Origin: Chrysomallon squamiferum
Taxonomy: Eukaryota > Mollusca > Gastropoda > Neomphalida > Peltospiridae
NCBI GenBank assembly: GCA_012295275.1
Contig: CM022665.1
Location: forward strand, 18,741,650-18,805,649
DNA: 64,000 nt
Reading direction: 5' to 3'
Positions within the stretch are counted from its first letter, which is position 1, and every line of letters starts with the position of its first letter. Below are positions 1 through 13,471 of this stretch, one piece after another. The position numbers and the translations under genes are program-made. The notes below the pieces were generated by a model that searched no databases, had not been told where the DNA came from, and saw only the letters and a list, made by a program, of their open reading frames with translations.

Positions 1-488
1 TCAATTTTGCATTAAATATAATTTTTTCCCAGCGTGTAATTTGTTTATTTTATATTATGATTATTTGTTTTTACTGATTTTTTTTTATATATATTATTTT
101 GTATCTGTTTATTTAACTTATTATAGTTTTATGTGTTTTACATTTATATTAGAAATGCCAGTACAAAAGAAAATAAAATTGATGTGTGTGGGAGATTTGC
201 TTTTTACATTCCTTCTTGTTTTTGTTTTTGTTTATTACTTATTATGTACTTACATTAGAAATGCAAATATTTAAAAATAACATTTTCGATTTAATTTATA
301 TGTCATTGTTCCCAATATATAAATGTTTTTTTTTGTTGTTTGTTTTAAAACTCCATGAATCAGTTTTAATGTCTGTCATTTGCTATACAACCCTAGAGTT
401 TGTATAATGACACTGAACAGACCCTACATGGTTTTAAGAATTGACTCATTAAACTTATTCATGCCTCTGTTATGTTGATGGTACTCAG

Positions 489-532
<44 letters not shown>

Positions 533-537
533 GTGTG
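489..537. repeat. (GT)n microsatellite
   Basis: A run of GT dinucleotides with TATG interruptions towards its 3' side. It is a simple repeat seen directly, with no adjacent coding signal. Confidence 0.95.
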
Positions 538-1930
538 AACCTAAAAGGATTATTGAATTACTTTGAAATAATTATTTCTCCTGGCATTTCAGATTAATGT
601 AAGGCTATAGTAATATAGACCTGATTCAGAATTAGAAATTCAAAAGACAAAGACAAAAATAAAGCAAAATATGAAAATAAAGGAAGATCTCACTGTCATT
701 ATATACAGTACTGAGGATATAAAATAAATTTATCTTTCCTCTTTTTAGACAGAATCATTTTAAATTTATAGATTTTCTTTTTTTTAGTGTTAAATAAAAG
801 TGTCATATTACTTCAGCTGTGCTGGGAATAATGATGAAATGAAATATTGCTTGTTTCAGAATTTTTTTTTTTTTTCTTCATTATTGTTATTATCATGGTC
901 ATTATCTTCAGCTTTCAGAAATGTAGTCTAAAACAAATATATTAGAGTATATTCACCCACTTCTTTCAGATATGAAGATAATAAAACTCTGTGACTGCTG
1001 GACACTTTAATACAGTTACTGAACTTCATGTAATTAACACTCCAATGACAGTACTATAATGTCTGGGTGTGAAGGCAACTTTGATGTTTCCATTTTAACA
1101 AGTGGCACTTTTGTTTTTTCAAACAGCAATTAGCAGTGTGATATATTTTTTCTGCTTGAAAGAAAACTTGTAACAGATGTATTTTCACATTCCTGATTGC
1201 AGGATGCTTCATTACTGTTATCAGAACAGCTGAAATAAATTGTTACATGAAACTGGTCAGCTGGTTTCACTAATAACCAATACTGTATTTTTTGTTTGGC
1301 TTGAGGCATCATGGGTGATTGGATCAGTCCTTGTTAGTGTGTCTCTTGGCCTATCACCCACTCCAACCAGATCTTGTTGATCACATATCAAAGGCTGTGG
1401 CATGTGTTTTTATTTCTGTAGAAAGGTTCATATAAAAGATCCATTTTGCTGCTGATCTGTAACAGTACACTATGGAATAATGATCACAGCAGGTTTCTTT
1501 TCTAATATTTATACAGCTGATAACTGAATTAATATGTGCTGCAGTGTCATTAAACATTTTTCTTTTTTCAACATAATTATGTTTGTCAGCTAAATGTTAA
1601 TCAGTGAAGTATTTATTAAAATATCACCAGAATGCATTGCCTGTTTTTCTTCATAAAGCTGATTTCTTTCTTTCTTATCTGTTTCTTGAAGAAGTAGGAT
1701 TTTTTTTGTTTGTTTCGTGATAATTATTAATAAATGAGCATATTGCTATCTCTCTTCAGCTAGCTGGGTTGTACATTGGCAACAAACAGATAGATTAATT
1801 TACATGAGAAAGGAAGTGAGCTGACATACTTCATTATACCCAGTTACAGTTTTTTGTCTACAGTGTTGTAATCAGACTATAAAACAAAATACATTTGATT
1901 TCAAAATTGATGTCTTACATGTGAGAATCT

Positions 1931-2095
1931 GTGTTTGTGTGTGTGTGTGTATGGCAGAAAGAGAGGGGGGAATTTGTATGTGAGAAGCAGAAAGAGAGAG
2001 AGAGAAAAGGTTTTTGTATTAGAGACAGAGAAAAAGAGTTTGTGAGTGAGGAAGAGAGAGAAAGGGAGGGCATGTGGGTGGTTGAGAGAAAGGAA
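1931..2095. repeat. (TG)n followed by GA-rich purine tract
   Basis: A short TG run (about 1931-1950) passes into about 140 bases of degenerate GAGA/GAAA sequence on the + strand. Its complement gives Ser/Leu/Phe-rich open frames on the minus strand, which are compositional artefacts. Confidence 0.85.
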
Positions 2096-3806
2096 ATATT
2101 CTGCATTAGAAATTGATCTTATTGTCACAAAACCAGTTCTCTATCTTTCTGTTTCTGTTTTGTTTTTTAGTAAAACAAGTAGAATGCCCAGTAGACTGGA
2201 GGCAAATACTTGAGCTAGCATCAGTGCTTCTGATAATATTGTGATGCTTCCTTCTTTGTTGACCATCAGAAAATATGTCCCACAGGGGAGAACAGTTGTC
2301 TCCGGTTTCTGATTTATTTGTTGTTGCAGGCACTGAATGAATTTCTTTGACAATAGCTTTTATCAAAATTTCTATTTCAAAGTATTTTAGTAACTGTTTA
2401 TAGAATATATTATTACCATTCCACACAATACTTAATATGATTTAGGTTAAATTTTGTAAATATGATCAAATTTACCTCACACATAAAAGAACCAACATTG
2501 AATTTCTGACAGCATCTTTCATTTTCTTTGTAACTTTCATGTCGCTCTGAAAAAAGATATTATAATCTACCTGTACAAAAATATCTCTAGAAAGAAGCAA
2601 AACAAATATTTTCTAAACTGTAATTTGAAGATGAGAAACATAATTCTGAAAAGTTGTTATATGACATAAGAAACAGGAATGCTAAAAATGATTTCTAATA
2701 ACTGAAAATACAAACATCTATCCATTTCTCTTCCCTGCCTAGCTCTAAGATATTTGTGAAATTCCTCAATCTGTGAAAGGCTGATGAGGAAAATGGTGGC
2801 TATGTCGAAAAGAACACCTGATAGCTGCACATGAAATTCTGTGATGCTAAAGAAAATTGTGTTAATGGGAAAATAAATGGCAGAAAATGTAGAAATGTGA
2901 GTTGCTGTGTCAAGATGCATAAACAGCAGCAAATGTTAAAGCTATTATCAAACAGGTTGGAGGCCGTTTCAGCAGCCAGTTAAATATGTGAAAACAATAC
3001 ACAGACAAAGAGATACGAGAATCTTTTATCCTGTCACTATTTTTGTATACAGTATCTCAACTGTCATTACTTGCTACGTTTTACTTTTGTATACCATTAT
3101 ATTAAGTCTGTATACATACTGCACATTTTTTTTTCTGCTTAATAAACTAGCACTAATTAGCCTACATATTTTTGTCACAGTTCCGTTCCTTGCTAGAAAT
3201 TCTGCATTCTCTACAAAAGATTTTTATTATTTTTATTTTTTGCTATATCTAGCCATGTAGCATTAGATACACAGATTTTATCATATTGAGTTGTTTCTGT
3301 TTTTTGTGGTTTTGAACTATTGTGTTTTGTATGAAAGTTTATATTTGCCCAAAATTTTGTTTTTGTTTTGTTCAGTTATATCACATTGATTTTGTCAGTT
3401 ATTATTTTCAGTCTTAAAGATTAACCCATGATGTGTTATATTATCCATATAGTTTACTTTGAAGAATGTTGAACATTTTACATTGTTTTGATAACTCTGG
3501 TGCATTATTAAACTTGACCCCTCGTGCACTAAATATCAAATACCTAATTTAAATAATAATATAATGTTCATCTAAAACATTATTCAAATTTAATCAGAAA
3601 ATAATAGCAAGCTAATTTTTCTGAGAGGAAACAACAATTGTAATAAAATCTTTAGTAATAAAGGAAAAAAAAAATGTGGTTGTAGTAATAATAATAATAG
3701 AAATAATAAAATTATACATTACCATTCTTTCTGCATATGATTAACCTAAATTTTACAATCATTATTTTGTTAGTTCTGGTGAATATAAAATATTCCTTGG
3801 AGGAAG

Positions 3807-3836
<30 letters not shown>
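3807..3836. repeat. Poly-A tract, 30 A
   Basis: Thirty consecutive A on the + strand, whereas most long homopolymers in this half are poly-T. It could be the tail of a + strand retroposed copy, but no recognisable element or clear target-site duplication is seen upstream. Confidence 0.95.
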
Positions 3837-3839
<3 letters not shown>

Positions 3840-5030
3840 GCGGATTGATGTGAAGACTACAAAAAACAAGAATAATAATTAACAAAATTAATTAAGTTGT
3901 TCTAATATAATCTTTTTAAAAAAATCAAAAAAATCATTATATTGATCTTTATCTTTTTATTATAACTATTTTTATTGTTGCTGTTATTATTATTATTATT
4001 AAATCATTAATATAATAACAGTATGTGTGTTTGTCCTGTGTTTATTAAACATGAGTTTAATCTGCAGCTGGCATAAAAACTGGGTTTATAACCTCAACCA
4101 CTTGTTCTTTGTCTAGTTCTAGTGACAACTTTATGTCACAAGAGACAGGCAGTCTACTACCACAGTATGAGAATTAATATCAATTACTATAAGCGTGTTA
4201 ATGTGTACACCAAGCAACACAGTAATGTATTAATAAAATAACATCCTACATATGATGAACATTTCTCTTTAATAGATTTTGTAACACATGATAAAAAAGG
4301 TAAGCTTGTGAATACTCGAGCTGGTGATAGAACTGTCACAGAATACAGACAGTTGATAAGTTATATAGTTGTGAATCCTAAATTTCTTTATAAAACATTT
4401 GACACATTGCTGCTTAAAAACTGTGGTGCTTAGCTTTGTGTTTATAATATTATATATGACACATGTACACATACACATGTATATGCAAATGTTATATACC
4501 TCTTTTGAGGACACACTTGACACATCTACTTCAAATAAACACCTGTGTTATTCAAATTTTAGTTTAGAGAAAAATGTACTAAAGAAAATAAACTGCTGAG
4601 TCTAGGCAGATATACTTCAAAATACATTATTATAATAATAGTAATAACACAGTTCCAGGTGTTTGAACAAAAAGGTGTGTAAATAAATGTACATAAGCAT
4701 AGTCCACACCCACAATTTCATTCTCAGCATCAAAGATTTTATAACAGGTTTGAAGTAGATTGTTTACAAATATTCTGTGACCATGAGCCCACCCAGCAGA
4801 TAAATACAGACCACTGTGAAAATGAAATATTAGAAAACAATAAAACAGAATCAATATTTTATTAAATAACATTTCTCTTGACCAAGCTGTTAAATATCAA
4901 GCTTTCATCAAACATGTTTTCTTTCTTTGGTCACTCAAAAACATTATCAACAATTTTCAGTATTGTTGTTTTGCTATAAAGAAACAACTTTTTAAATTGA
5001 GTCCACTTAAATAATGAATGTGATTGACAG

Positions 5031-5163
5031 CACTGTGGTCACAATGTTGGTGTCGTGCAGTGTTTGCCGATGTGCCAGTTGTGAGTGATTGTCTGATTAG
5101 AGTAACGAGACTTGGTGTGACATTGATTGTGATGGTGGTGGTGAGTGCTGCTTCCAAAAGCAG
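5031..5163 (+). other. Candidate internal exon / CpG-retaining island in depleted DNA
   Basis: The segment follows an AG (5029-5030, preceded by TGATTGAC) and ends at CAG with GTGATA at 5164, a fair donor. The frame starting at the third base is open for 45 codons and runs to a TGA just past the donor; another frame encodes 17 codons with several Cys and His. CG dinucleotides cluster here and just downstream (about 5053-5276), unlike the surroundings, as expected for constrained sequence. The polypyrimidine tract is poor and no family is recognised, so this may be a conserved noncoding element or chance. Confidence 0.15.
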
Positions 5164-8100
5164 GTGATACGTGAACAGGTTTTCTGCTTCAAGGTGCGAG
5201 CTGAAGTAATCAATTTTTAACCGTTTTTCTTTGTGAGGACACTGCCACCCATCAGCTGTGTTGCATTAACACTGAATCGCTTGACTAGAGTTCTTTTGCA
5301 TTCTCTCCACTTACAGTTTAAAAGCTTCTTGAAGTTTTCACTTAATTTTTCTTGTTGTTCCTTGTTAATATACATGCATTTTTAATGTTTACCAGTACAG
5401 AAAATGACTCAAGTGAAGGTATTTTTTTTTATTATTCTAGTTATAGATATTCACAGCTGTCAAACTGTTCACTTTTTAGAACAGGACATTTTTAGTTGTT
5501 GTTTGTGAGAAAAAAACACACAAAAAAACACCCCACATAACTTATAAATGTTAAACAGTTTATGCCAGTCACATGTTTAAATGGGGTGACAAAGTACTTT
5601 TTCTCATCTTTGATGTTTTGAAAAAGGTCCATGTATTAAAACTGTGAATAACAGACTGCAGTTTTGAATTATGAAATTTTTTTCCTTCGTTTTAATGCAT
5701 AATTTTTTTTATTGACAGGAAACTGCTGAAAGTATTATCAGCTTTAAACACACAGGTGATGTTATTAATCACATTGGAAAATAAATATTTTCTCACTGCT
5801 AAGAAATCTGAATAATGTATAAAGTGTTATTAAATTCTATGTGTAAATGTGAACAAGTATATGACTTGACTGTTGCAATGTGTTTTGTGCAGGGCTTTAA
5901 ACTGAACTTATTTTCTAAAGGTAAGCGTGTCTGAATTAAAAGCCCTTATAGGTATGTTATAATTATTGGTGTATGTTTTTTTTATTTTTTATTGTTGTTT
6001 CTTTTTTGTATATATAATGTTTGTGTATGTTTTTTATGTATAACATTTATGTATGGTGTATGTGTGTACTTGAATGTATGCAAATTTACAAAATAAAATC
6101 AGGTAATCACTATATTTTACAAAATAATTTAAAAAATCTTATCATAAACCAGGTATTTTGTGCTGATAGTTACACATGTTTTGTGTATTGATATCTTGTA
6201 AAAACAAATAGAATGATTCATAGTAGTAAAGGGTACATAATGATTTTTATCACTGACATGTATATTTTTATTTAGTTATGTATAAAGCTGGTGTGATACA
6301 GCTGTAACCTAAAAACGCTCTTATGTAACTTACATCAACAGTGTAAAACATACCTACTGTTTTTATTTCTAAAGAAAAAAAATATTACAAAATGTAATTT
6401 AGAAAGAAAAAAAAAGAAGATTAAAAATTGTGTCAAGTAATGTTATTTATGGCAGACGTTGACTTTCTCTTGATTATCACCCTGTCCCACTTTCTTGCAA
6501 ATTAAACAAAGTGAAGTATTTTGAAGTATGTCCTCATCTAGATGACATTTTTGCTTGAATGAAGTAGAGGTAACAGAAAAAACAAAAACACTATCAAAAC
6601 CGATTTCAATTACATAAAGAGATGAGTGAGGTAATGTTTTATTTAATACACACTCTAAACACGTAAGCAGCATACTGTTTGGAAAGAGAAATATCAGATT
6701 AGGTTAAAATGAGTGTTTTTAAAACCATTTTCATGTGTATAAGTCAGATAACACACTTAGGAATTGCCTCTGTGTATGGGGGTGTCTCTGTATGTAATTC
6801 GTGTACTTACAAAGCAAAAGGATCAAAGAGAACTAGTAGCGAAAGATAAATAATCTGTAATTACACATATATAAACCACAGTTTGTGTACTTGTTTATTA
6901 ATAAATGTTTATCAATAAATACAGTCTGAATGTGTTTGATTTTCAGTTAGGTTAATGAACAGTTTCAGTATGTTAAGAATAAGCTGTAAGCATTAACAGT
7001 GATGTGAGTTCATTTTAAAAATGACCTCACGTGTTGGAAATTATAGTGTGGGAGCTGTTATGAATTTAACAGACATAATGGTCTAAAACATGTGATATTT
7101 TGATTTAAGTAGTTAGACAAATCTGTGTTAATGTACTTAGTATGTTGATGATTAATAAAACAGTTCTTTAACTCTTACATGAAAGATAAAAACTAAATGT
7201 CCACCATTTCGTTGATAATCAAAACTTCAGAGGATTTTTTTTTCTGTCACTTTATAGACACTATATTCTTTGTTCTGCAAAAACTAAAAATGTATTTAAA
7301 TTACCCCACACACGCAATTTTTTTCTTACAACATAATATATTTTATTTACTTCTTTTATTGTTGTTTTGAAATGTTTTTCTTTAAAAAAATAGAAGGTAC
7401 AGTTTATAGCTATTTTGTTTAGAAAAGATTAAATGTTTGAAATAATATAAATAATAGGCTTTGAAAGGTATTTAATTTTAAAATTTTATTGAAACTAACC
7501 AATTTTATTTTGTTTATGTATTCTTTCTCCAAAGCTATTTGTCATTACAATGACATAAAGAGAAATAACAATTGATGTATTAATTTCTAAAAGCAGTGAG
7601 GAATTCATGGTTCAGAAACACAGATCTTCAGTCCAAAGCAATTAACACAAGTTAACATCTGTATTCACCTGAAAACTGATGTCACTGATAGTAATTGTAG
7701 TAGTTCTTTGTTATCACTTGGTGATATTTTTAGAAAGATTAAATCTCACCTGAACACATTCTAAAGCAGTACATTTATTTAAAATTGATTTAACAGTCTG
7801 AAAATGGACATCACGTACGATAATTCAAGATTGAAACACCCACTGGAGTAACCTGATGTAATTGTTAACAAAAAAACAAATCTGTGAGATTTTCAATCAC
7901 CATTATAGCATTCGGTGGACTATATCTCAGCTGTTATCCACAACTTATTTGTTGAAGATCTTGGTATGTACTATCATGTGGTATGTAAAAATTCATATAA
8001 AAGATTTCTTGCTTTTTACTATTAAGAATTATCTATGGAGCAGTTTCTTTTTTCAAGTCATCATAAAAAAATATGACTGAAACCTAATAACTGTCCATAT

Positions 8101-9770
8101 TAAATGACATGTACATGACATTAACCATCAATTCCTTAGTTCTACAAGGCTTATATATTCTGTCAGTAATACTTATGTTAGCTTCAGAATCCATGAGAAA
8201 AACACATTTATTACACAACCTAAATGGCTCCTTGATATTCACCATTATTATCCATACCTAAATTAATAATGCTAAGTAATTATGCCAGTGTAGCTGTCTG
8301 TGGATAAAGGTGTCAGACAGGAAATGGGCTGGCTGGTTGTGGTCAAGCTCTAACAATAGGGTATTGACAGGTGTGACAAACTAATGTTGGTTTGGGTCAC
8401 TCTCACACACAACAGTGTGCGTTTGAAACACCAAGTATTGACACTAGGCTTGGACATTTGTCAAATAATTGAACACTTTTCACCCATTAAGTGCCCTCTG
8501 CCATTACCCACATCAGTGAAATTCCACTCACCCACTTCCTGCATGCTTTTGTTATCTTTATGAATTCAGTGACAAAGCAGATTATCCTACCTGCCTTATC
8601 CAAACAAATGTGTATTTATGTATGTATGTTCATGTGCATACATAAATGCATGTACGTACCTATATCAGGCTTCAAAAGTATCAGATAATCTTAGAGAATT
8701 TCGTTCTAAAGTTAAATTCATTCTTTTTCTTATTTTATTAAATTTTCCTTTTAAAAATATATTTACATATAAAAAAAAGCAGGATACTGTTTAATATTAT
8801 CTCTTTCTTGTTTATATATATATTGTTCTGAGCTTTAAATCACAGGGATATTTTATGAAAATAAATACAGACAGAAAAAAATAACCTGTGTTGAAAAACA
8901 ACTTAAAACTTAGCATGAGGTTACGTAAATATAGCATAAGTCTAATGGCTTTTGAATTCTTTAGTATTAGGAATTTTGTTATTTTTATTATTACTGAAGA
9001 GAAGTAGTTATCAGTTTTGGCATGAGAACTGTAAACTTCATTATGCTTTCAGAACAAAACAAACTATATATCTGCAGGTAATGCTCTAAAATATGTGTTA
9101 GTGTTAAATATTTAATGTGTTGATGTATGTATGCAGGCAATTTTTGCTTTTTCTTATTAAGAAATATTTCTCTCTCTCCTTTCATTTTTTTTTTTTCATT
9201 CTTTCTTTATTTTTAATTTTATTTAATTTTTTCTTCTTTCATTTTTCTGATGTAATATGTTATTATTAGCAGTTTATTTCTTTTTTGTTTTTTAATTTTT
9301 GTTTTTTAATTTTAATTTTTTTTTTCTTCCAATGATTGTTGGTCATTTAATTAAACATTTCCCTTTATTGAGAACTCAGTTTGCCAAAGAACCATAATAT
9401 CTCAACATGTTCAGTTAACATTCCATTTAATAGCACCCTTTGGATAAATTATAAATCTGTTTAAATGAGTCTGTCTGGACATATTGAAATTGCTGATCCC
9501 ATTAATGATAGATCATGCATTGTGTATTAGTAGGTTTGTCAGGATAAGCTCAAAGAATTCTATCTGGTCATGAGTGACTTCATTTAATAGCAACTTTCAC
9601 CCTTGTAGCTGGACATTGTGTTTATCATTAGGCTGTCTTAAAGTAGCAAGGTATTTAAAGTGGACTTTTCACTTGTGTGTGTGAATTCTGTACATTGGTA
9701 AAAGACATGTTAAGTGTTTACATATGACAAGGTTGGCTGAGTAAAGAGTAAAATTACTGGCTGTGCAGTA
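5164..9770. other. Intron-like DNA, no gene recognised
   Basis: AT-rich, CpG-poor sequence with few long microsatellites. The block about 8281-8600 is locally richer in GC and free of simple repeats, as is about 9360-9650, where CATTTAATAGCA recurs (near 9423 and 9581). These could be regulatory or conserved noncoding blocks, which only cross-species alignment could show. The segment 9180-9330 is a low-complexity T-rich stretch. Confidence 0.45.
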
Positions 9771-10433
9771 AATACAGACAACTGCAAACATAGACACTGA
9801 CCATGTAGATAGTACAGACAGATGCATTGTAACAACAGACACTGGCTATATAGATAGTACAGACAGACAAAAAATAAGTACAGACATTGATAGTACACAC
9901 AGATGCAGAGTAAGTACAGACATTGGCTATATAGATAGAGTAGACAGGTGTAGAGAAACTTTAGACATTGACCATTTAGATAGTATAGACATTGACTGTA
10001 TAAACAGTACATGGTAATTACAGATAGTACAGATGTAGAGCAACTACAGAATTGACTGTATAGCTAGTACAGAGCAAGTACAGACTGTGTAGATAGTGCA
10101 GATACAGAGCAAGTACAGACATTGACTGTATAGATAGCACAGAGCAACTACAGACATTGACTGCATAGATAGCATAGAGCAACTACAGACATTGACTGTA
10201 TAGATAGTATATAGCAACTACAGACATTGACTGTATAGATAGTATAGAGCAACTACAGACATTGACTGTATAGATAGTATAGAGCAACTACAGACATTGT
10301 ATAGATAGTATAGAGCAACTACAGACATTGTATAGATAGTATAGAGCAAATACAGACATTGTATAGATAGTATAGAGCAAATACAGACATTGACTGTATA
10401 GATAGTACAGATGCAGAGTAAATGCAGACATTT
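9771..10433. repeat. Minisatellite, 35-bp unit with 31-bp variants
   Basis: A head-to-tail array whose core unit begins CATTGACTGTATAGATAG. Five units of exactly 35 bp start at 10120, 10155, 10190, 10225 and 10260. Three units of 31 bp, lacking four bases after CATTG, start at 10295, 10326 and 10357, and a diverged unit starts at 10388. The left part (9771-10119) contains the same words (AGATAGTACAGA, GAGCAACTACAG) in degenerate order. There are no spacers between units. Minus-strand frames through it give Tyr/Cys/Leu repeats with no sign of being a protein. Confidence 0.95.
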
Positions 10434-13129
10434 TCTTTCAGTTGTCTTTAAAATTATTTTCATTCATGCTAATATCTTGAATACTTCAGTTAAACAATTA
10501 AATTAGTTATGTAGATTGATTGTTCTGTTTCTTTCAGTGCCAGAACTATTCATTGAATTTAAATTTCAAAAAAGAAACCTTTAAAACTAACCCTAAGAAA
10601 AAATAATAATGCTAACAAAAAATTTACATTCCCTATAAAAAATAAAGATATAAATTGAGAGGAAACGAAAAAAATGAATGCAAATAAAATTTATACTTGA
10701 GAGCAGAGCATATCTTACAAACCTTGAATATCAGACTAAATAAAATGTTTTCTTTGTTTTTGAGGAACTTTTTCTTTTTTTTTGTTTTTCTTTTCTTCTT
10801 TTAAATTATTATTATTTATTTTTTTGTTAATATTTTTATTTTATAATTAGAACATGTGGTAATATTTAAATTGTACCTATTTTTTTCTTTTTTCTTTATT
10901 TATATTATTTTTATTTAAAGATCAAATTTAAAGCACTGAGTTATCCCACGAAACAACATACTGTTAAAATAACAAGAAAATAACTCTACATTGATTATTC
11001 ACATTTCAAACATTTATCAGCAAATAAATAACAATTGAAAAAAAAAATTTGCTAGATGTATTTGAATTGATTGAAAAAAAGAAATGTTAAAGAAATAGTA
11101 AAATAGGTTCTTAAAAAATAAATAACAAAAATAAGCATACGAAAAAAATATTTAAAAACTTTTTACATTTATTTTGTCAATGAAAGTTGACAGGTCTTGA
11201 GTTAAAAATGAAAAAAACAAACAAACTTGAACTGTTTATGTTGTTACAAAATGACAGCTGAAATTTAGACGAGGTAATATCATGGTCCTTTTGCATTGGC
11301 AAAGGTTTTACTGAATTAAAAAGAAAAAGAAAAGACAGATAAAGGTTACTTAATGGGAGGGGGTTTGGATTTTTAAAAATTAAATACTGGTAACCAAAAT
11401 ACCTAAAGTAAAAAAATAAATAAATAAATAAAATATCTTGTACAATTTTTCAGTTTAAACAAGTGACTGGAACAAGAATTTCCTGTTTTGATTTCACAAT
11501 TAGATAATATGTTTTCTTAATTTGTAAAATTATTTTTTATTTTTAAATTTTTATTTTCAGTTTGTTTTCTTCTCTCTCTTTTTTTTTTTTTCTCAATCTT
11601 TTCCAAAACATATTGAAGAATGTCTTTGAAAACACACCTTTGTACATCTCTGTTACGTCTGGTAGAGGGTTTAAAAAAAAGGGATATTGATGATAAGATC
11701 AAGTTAAAGAAAATGTTCAGATATCAACACACCTATAGTGTATGTCTGATTAATGGGGTACATCTTCACAGGTGTTTTTTAATATTACTTTTTTTTTTTT
11801 CCTCCTTAAATCCATTCAGGCTTGTGTGTGTCTCATAAAACATTTCCACTGTTAGATGGTATTAAAAGAAATATTGGCTTTTTTTGTGTTTTTTTTGTTA
11901 TTGAAGTTCAGCTGATTTCTGCTGAATAGCCATCTTGGATTTCTCATTTGATGTTTAAAACTTATATTGTATCACAGAGATATCTCCCCATCAACAAACA
12001 ACCCACAAAAAAAAATGTTTTTTTTTTTTTTAAATTTTAATATAAATAATTGGAGAGCTAAGATTATTTGTTTTTCTAACTTTAAATGTGTTTATTTAAT
12101 ATGGTTTATATCTCTAACAAGGTTAGTTTATTTTGAAATTTTTCAGAAGGGTTTTAATTCAGACTGAAATAATTAAAAACATGTTTCTTTTCACCAATGC
12201 AGACACAAATGTTTAACACACTGTTTAATATTTTAATGTTGATGTTTATCATGTCATAAGCATGTGGTTGTTGTATTATAATGATGAGAATAGAATCCCA
12301 GTGCCATCATGCCATGCAATACAATTTTCAGTTAGTGATGAGGGATTTTCTGTTTTATCACAGCTACACACAGTGCAGCACATTCCACTTTGATTTGTCA
12401 GATGATGCATCAAGCTTGAGTCTTAACAGTCTTAACACTGGATCATTACAATCTGTATCTCACATGTGTATACTGTTAATATATTCCTTTTCCCATCTCA
12501 TTTAATCACTTGTTACTGCTACATCATCTGATACATTACTTTACTTCAAGTGGACCTGTAAATAATAAAAATACAGTGATGTCAGAATGACAGGGTTTTA
12601 ACTTATTAAAAGAAGTCTTCCTGTTATGTATCTTTCTCTAGAAGTGTTTTCACCTTTAACTTAAGTTCAGCATGAAGTGCTGGGAAATTGTGCAGTTTTA
12701 ATATCTCATTAAAAATAATTGAAAAGTGTCTGCCATAAATTGAACTCATAAAAAGAAATTGCCATAATGCTTTGCAGTCATAGCAAATGATCATTATGTT
12801 TAAAATTAATTTGTTTTTTCTTCTTTAGATGCACCAGTGCATTCCAGTAGTGTTACACTGGTTCAACTGTTCTACCTTCATAATTAACACAGGTACCAGT
12901 ATCATTAGACAAAGAAATTTGAAATCTATAAAGACATTTTAAGATTTTGCCAAGGGTCAGCATCATCCAAATTATATTATTATTTTTGTGTAAGTGAAAG
13001 TTATAATGTGAGAGATGTGCAGATGGAAGTTTCATGCTGTAGTCAATCCGATTATATTTGACTTTTTGTTTTTGTTTTACTGCAAAACATGCTTATCAAT
13101 CACTCTAGCTGTCTGTGGTCATTCTACAG
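10434..13129. other. Intron-like DNA, no clear gene
   Basis: AT-rich and CpG-poor, with low-complexity T-rich patches at about 10760-10920 and 11520-11600. Two good acceptors followed by short open frames are visible: CTTTCAG at 10531-10537 (22 codons to TAA at 10604) and TTCTTTAG at 12821-12828. In the second, one frame gives 37 codons and another 18 codons to TAA at 12885. Neither protein is recognised and both may be decoy splice sites. Confidence 0.4.
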
Positions 13130-13471
13130 CTCTATGTTCATCTAAAGAAGGCAGCAGAGATAAAAGACTTGTTGTTTCTGGCTTCATTTGAGGCAGAACA
13201 GAAACCAGTTACAGAGAATGCTGAAACTGGAAACACTGTGGGGTTCTGTGTAATGTTACCTACATGCATCTTCTCACTCTTCATTCCCACGCTCTACCTC
13301 TGGGCACACTTCCAAGAAAATTATTTTTTGATATGTTTATACAATCTGGAGTCAGAAAAAACAACCTGCTTTCCTGGAGATGTTCATGTTAAATCAGATT
13401 TGATGAGCTTAGTTTTGCCTTGTATATTTGCAAAGCAGATATCTATATTATCTGAACACGTGGTCAGCTAG
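13130..13471 (+). CDS. Candidate exon, 113-codon open frame of unknown function
   Basis: An acceptor-like TTCTACAG ends at 13129 and the frame from the next base stays open for 113 codons to a stop ending at 13471. The first 40 codons (LYVHLKKAAEIKDLLFLASF and onward) look coding-like, with balanced codon use and a charged/hydrophobic alternation. The remainder is hydrophobic and could be a membrane segment (about residues 40-65) or noncoding run-on. The nearby GTG at 13115 is not a credible start. No family is recognised. The pyrimidine tract is only moderate, so this may be an unconstrained frame inside an intron. Confidence 0.17.
   Translation, partial: LYVHLKKAAEIKDLLFLASFEAEQKPVTENAETGNTVGFCVMLPTCIFSLFIPTLYLWAHFQENYFLICLYNLESEKTTCFPGDVHVKSDLMSLVLPCIFAKQISILSEHVVS

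Larger units (their letters stand above)
1..5030. other. AT-rich intron-like DNA, no gene recognised
   Basis: The stretch is AT-rich with more T than A on the + strand and very few CG dinucleotides. It holds short homopolymers (T14 at 862-875), small ATT/AAT runs (about 3688-3710 and 3984-4000) and the repeats listed separately. An imperfect duplication of about 106 bp is visible near the start: TTAGAAATGC occurs at 149-158 and 255-264 in similar surroundings. Reading frames in the first 400 bases give only Phe/Tyr/Leu-rich peptides typical of T-rich noncoding DNA. I read it as intron of the + strand unit proposed downstream, which is an inference from composition. Confidence 0.5.

Noticed and set aside
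10120-10433. Possible CRISPR-like repeat array
   Set aside because: Units abut without spacers and vary by internal deletion, so this is a eukaryotic minisatellite.
9710-10463. Minus-strand Tyr/Leu/Cys-rich repeat proteins
   Set aside because: Generated by the 35-bp minisatellite; the 31-bp variant units change phase, which argues against selection on a frame.
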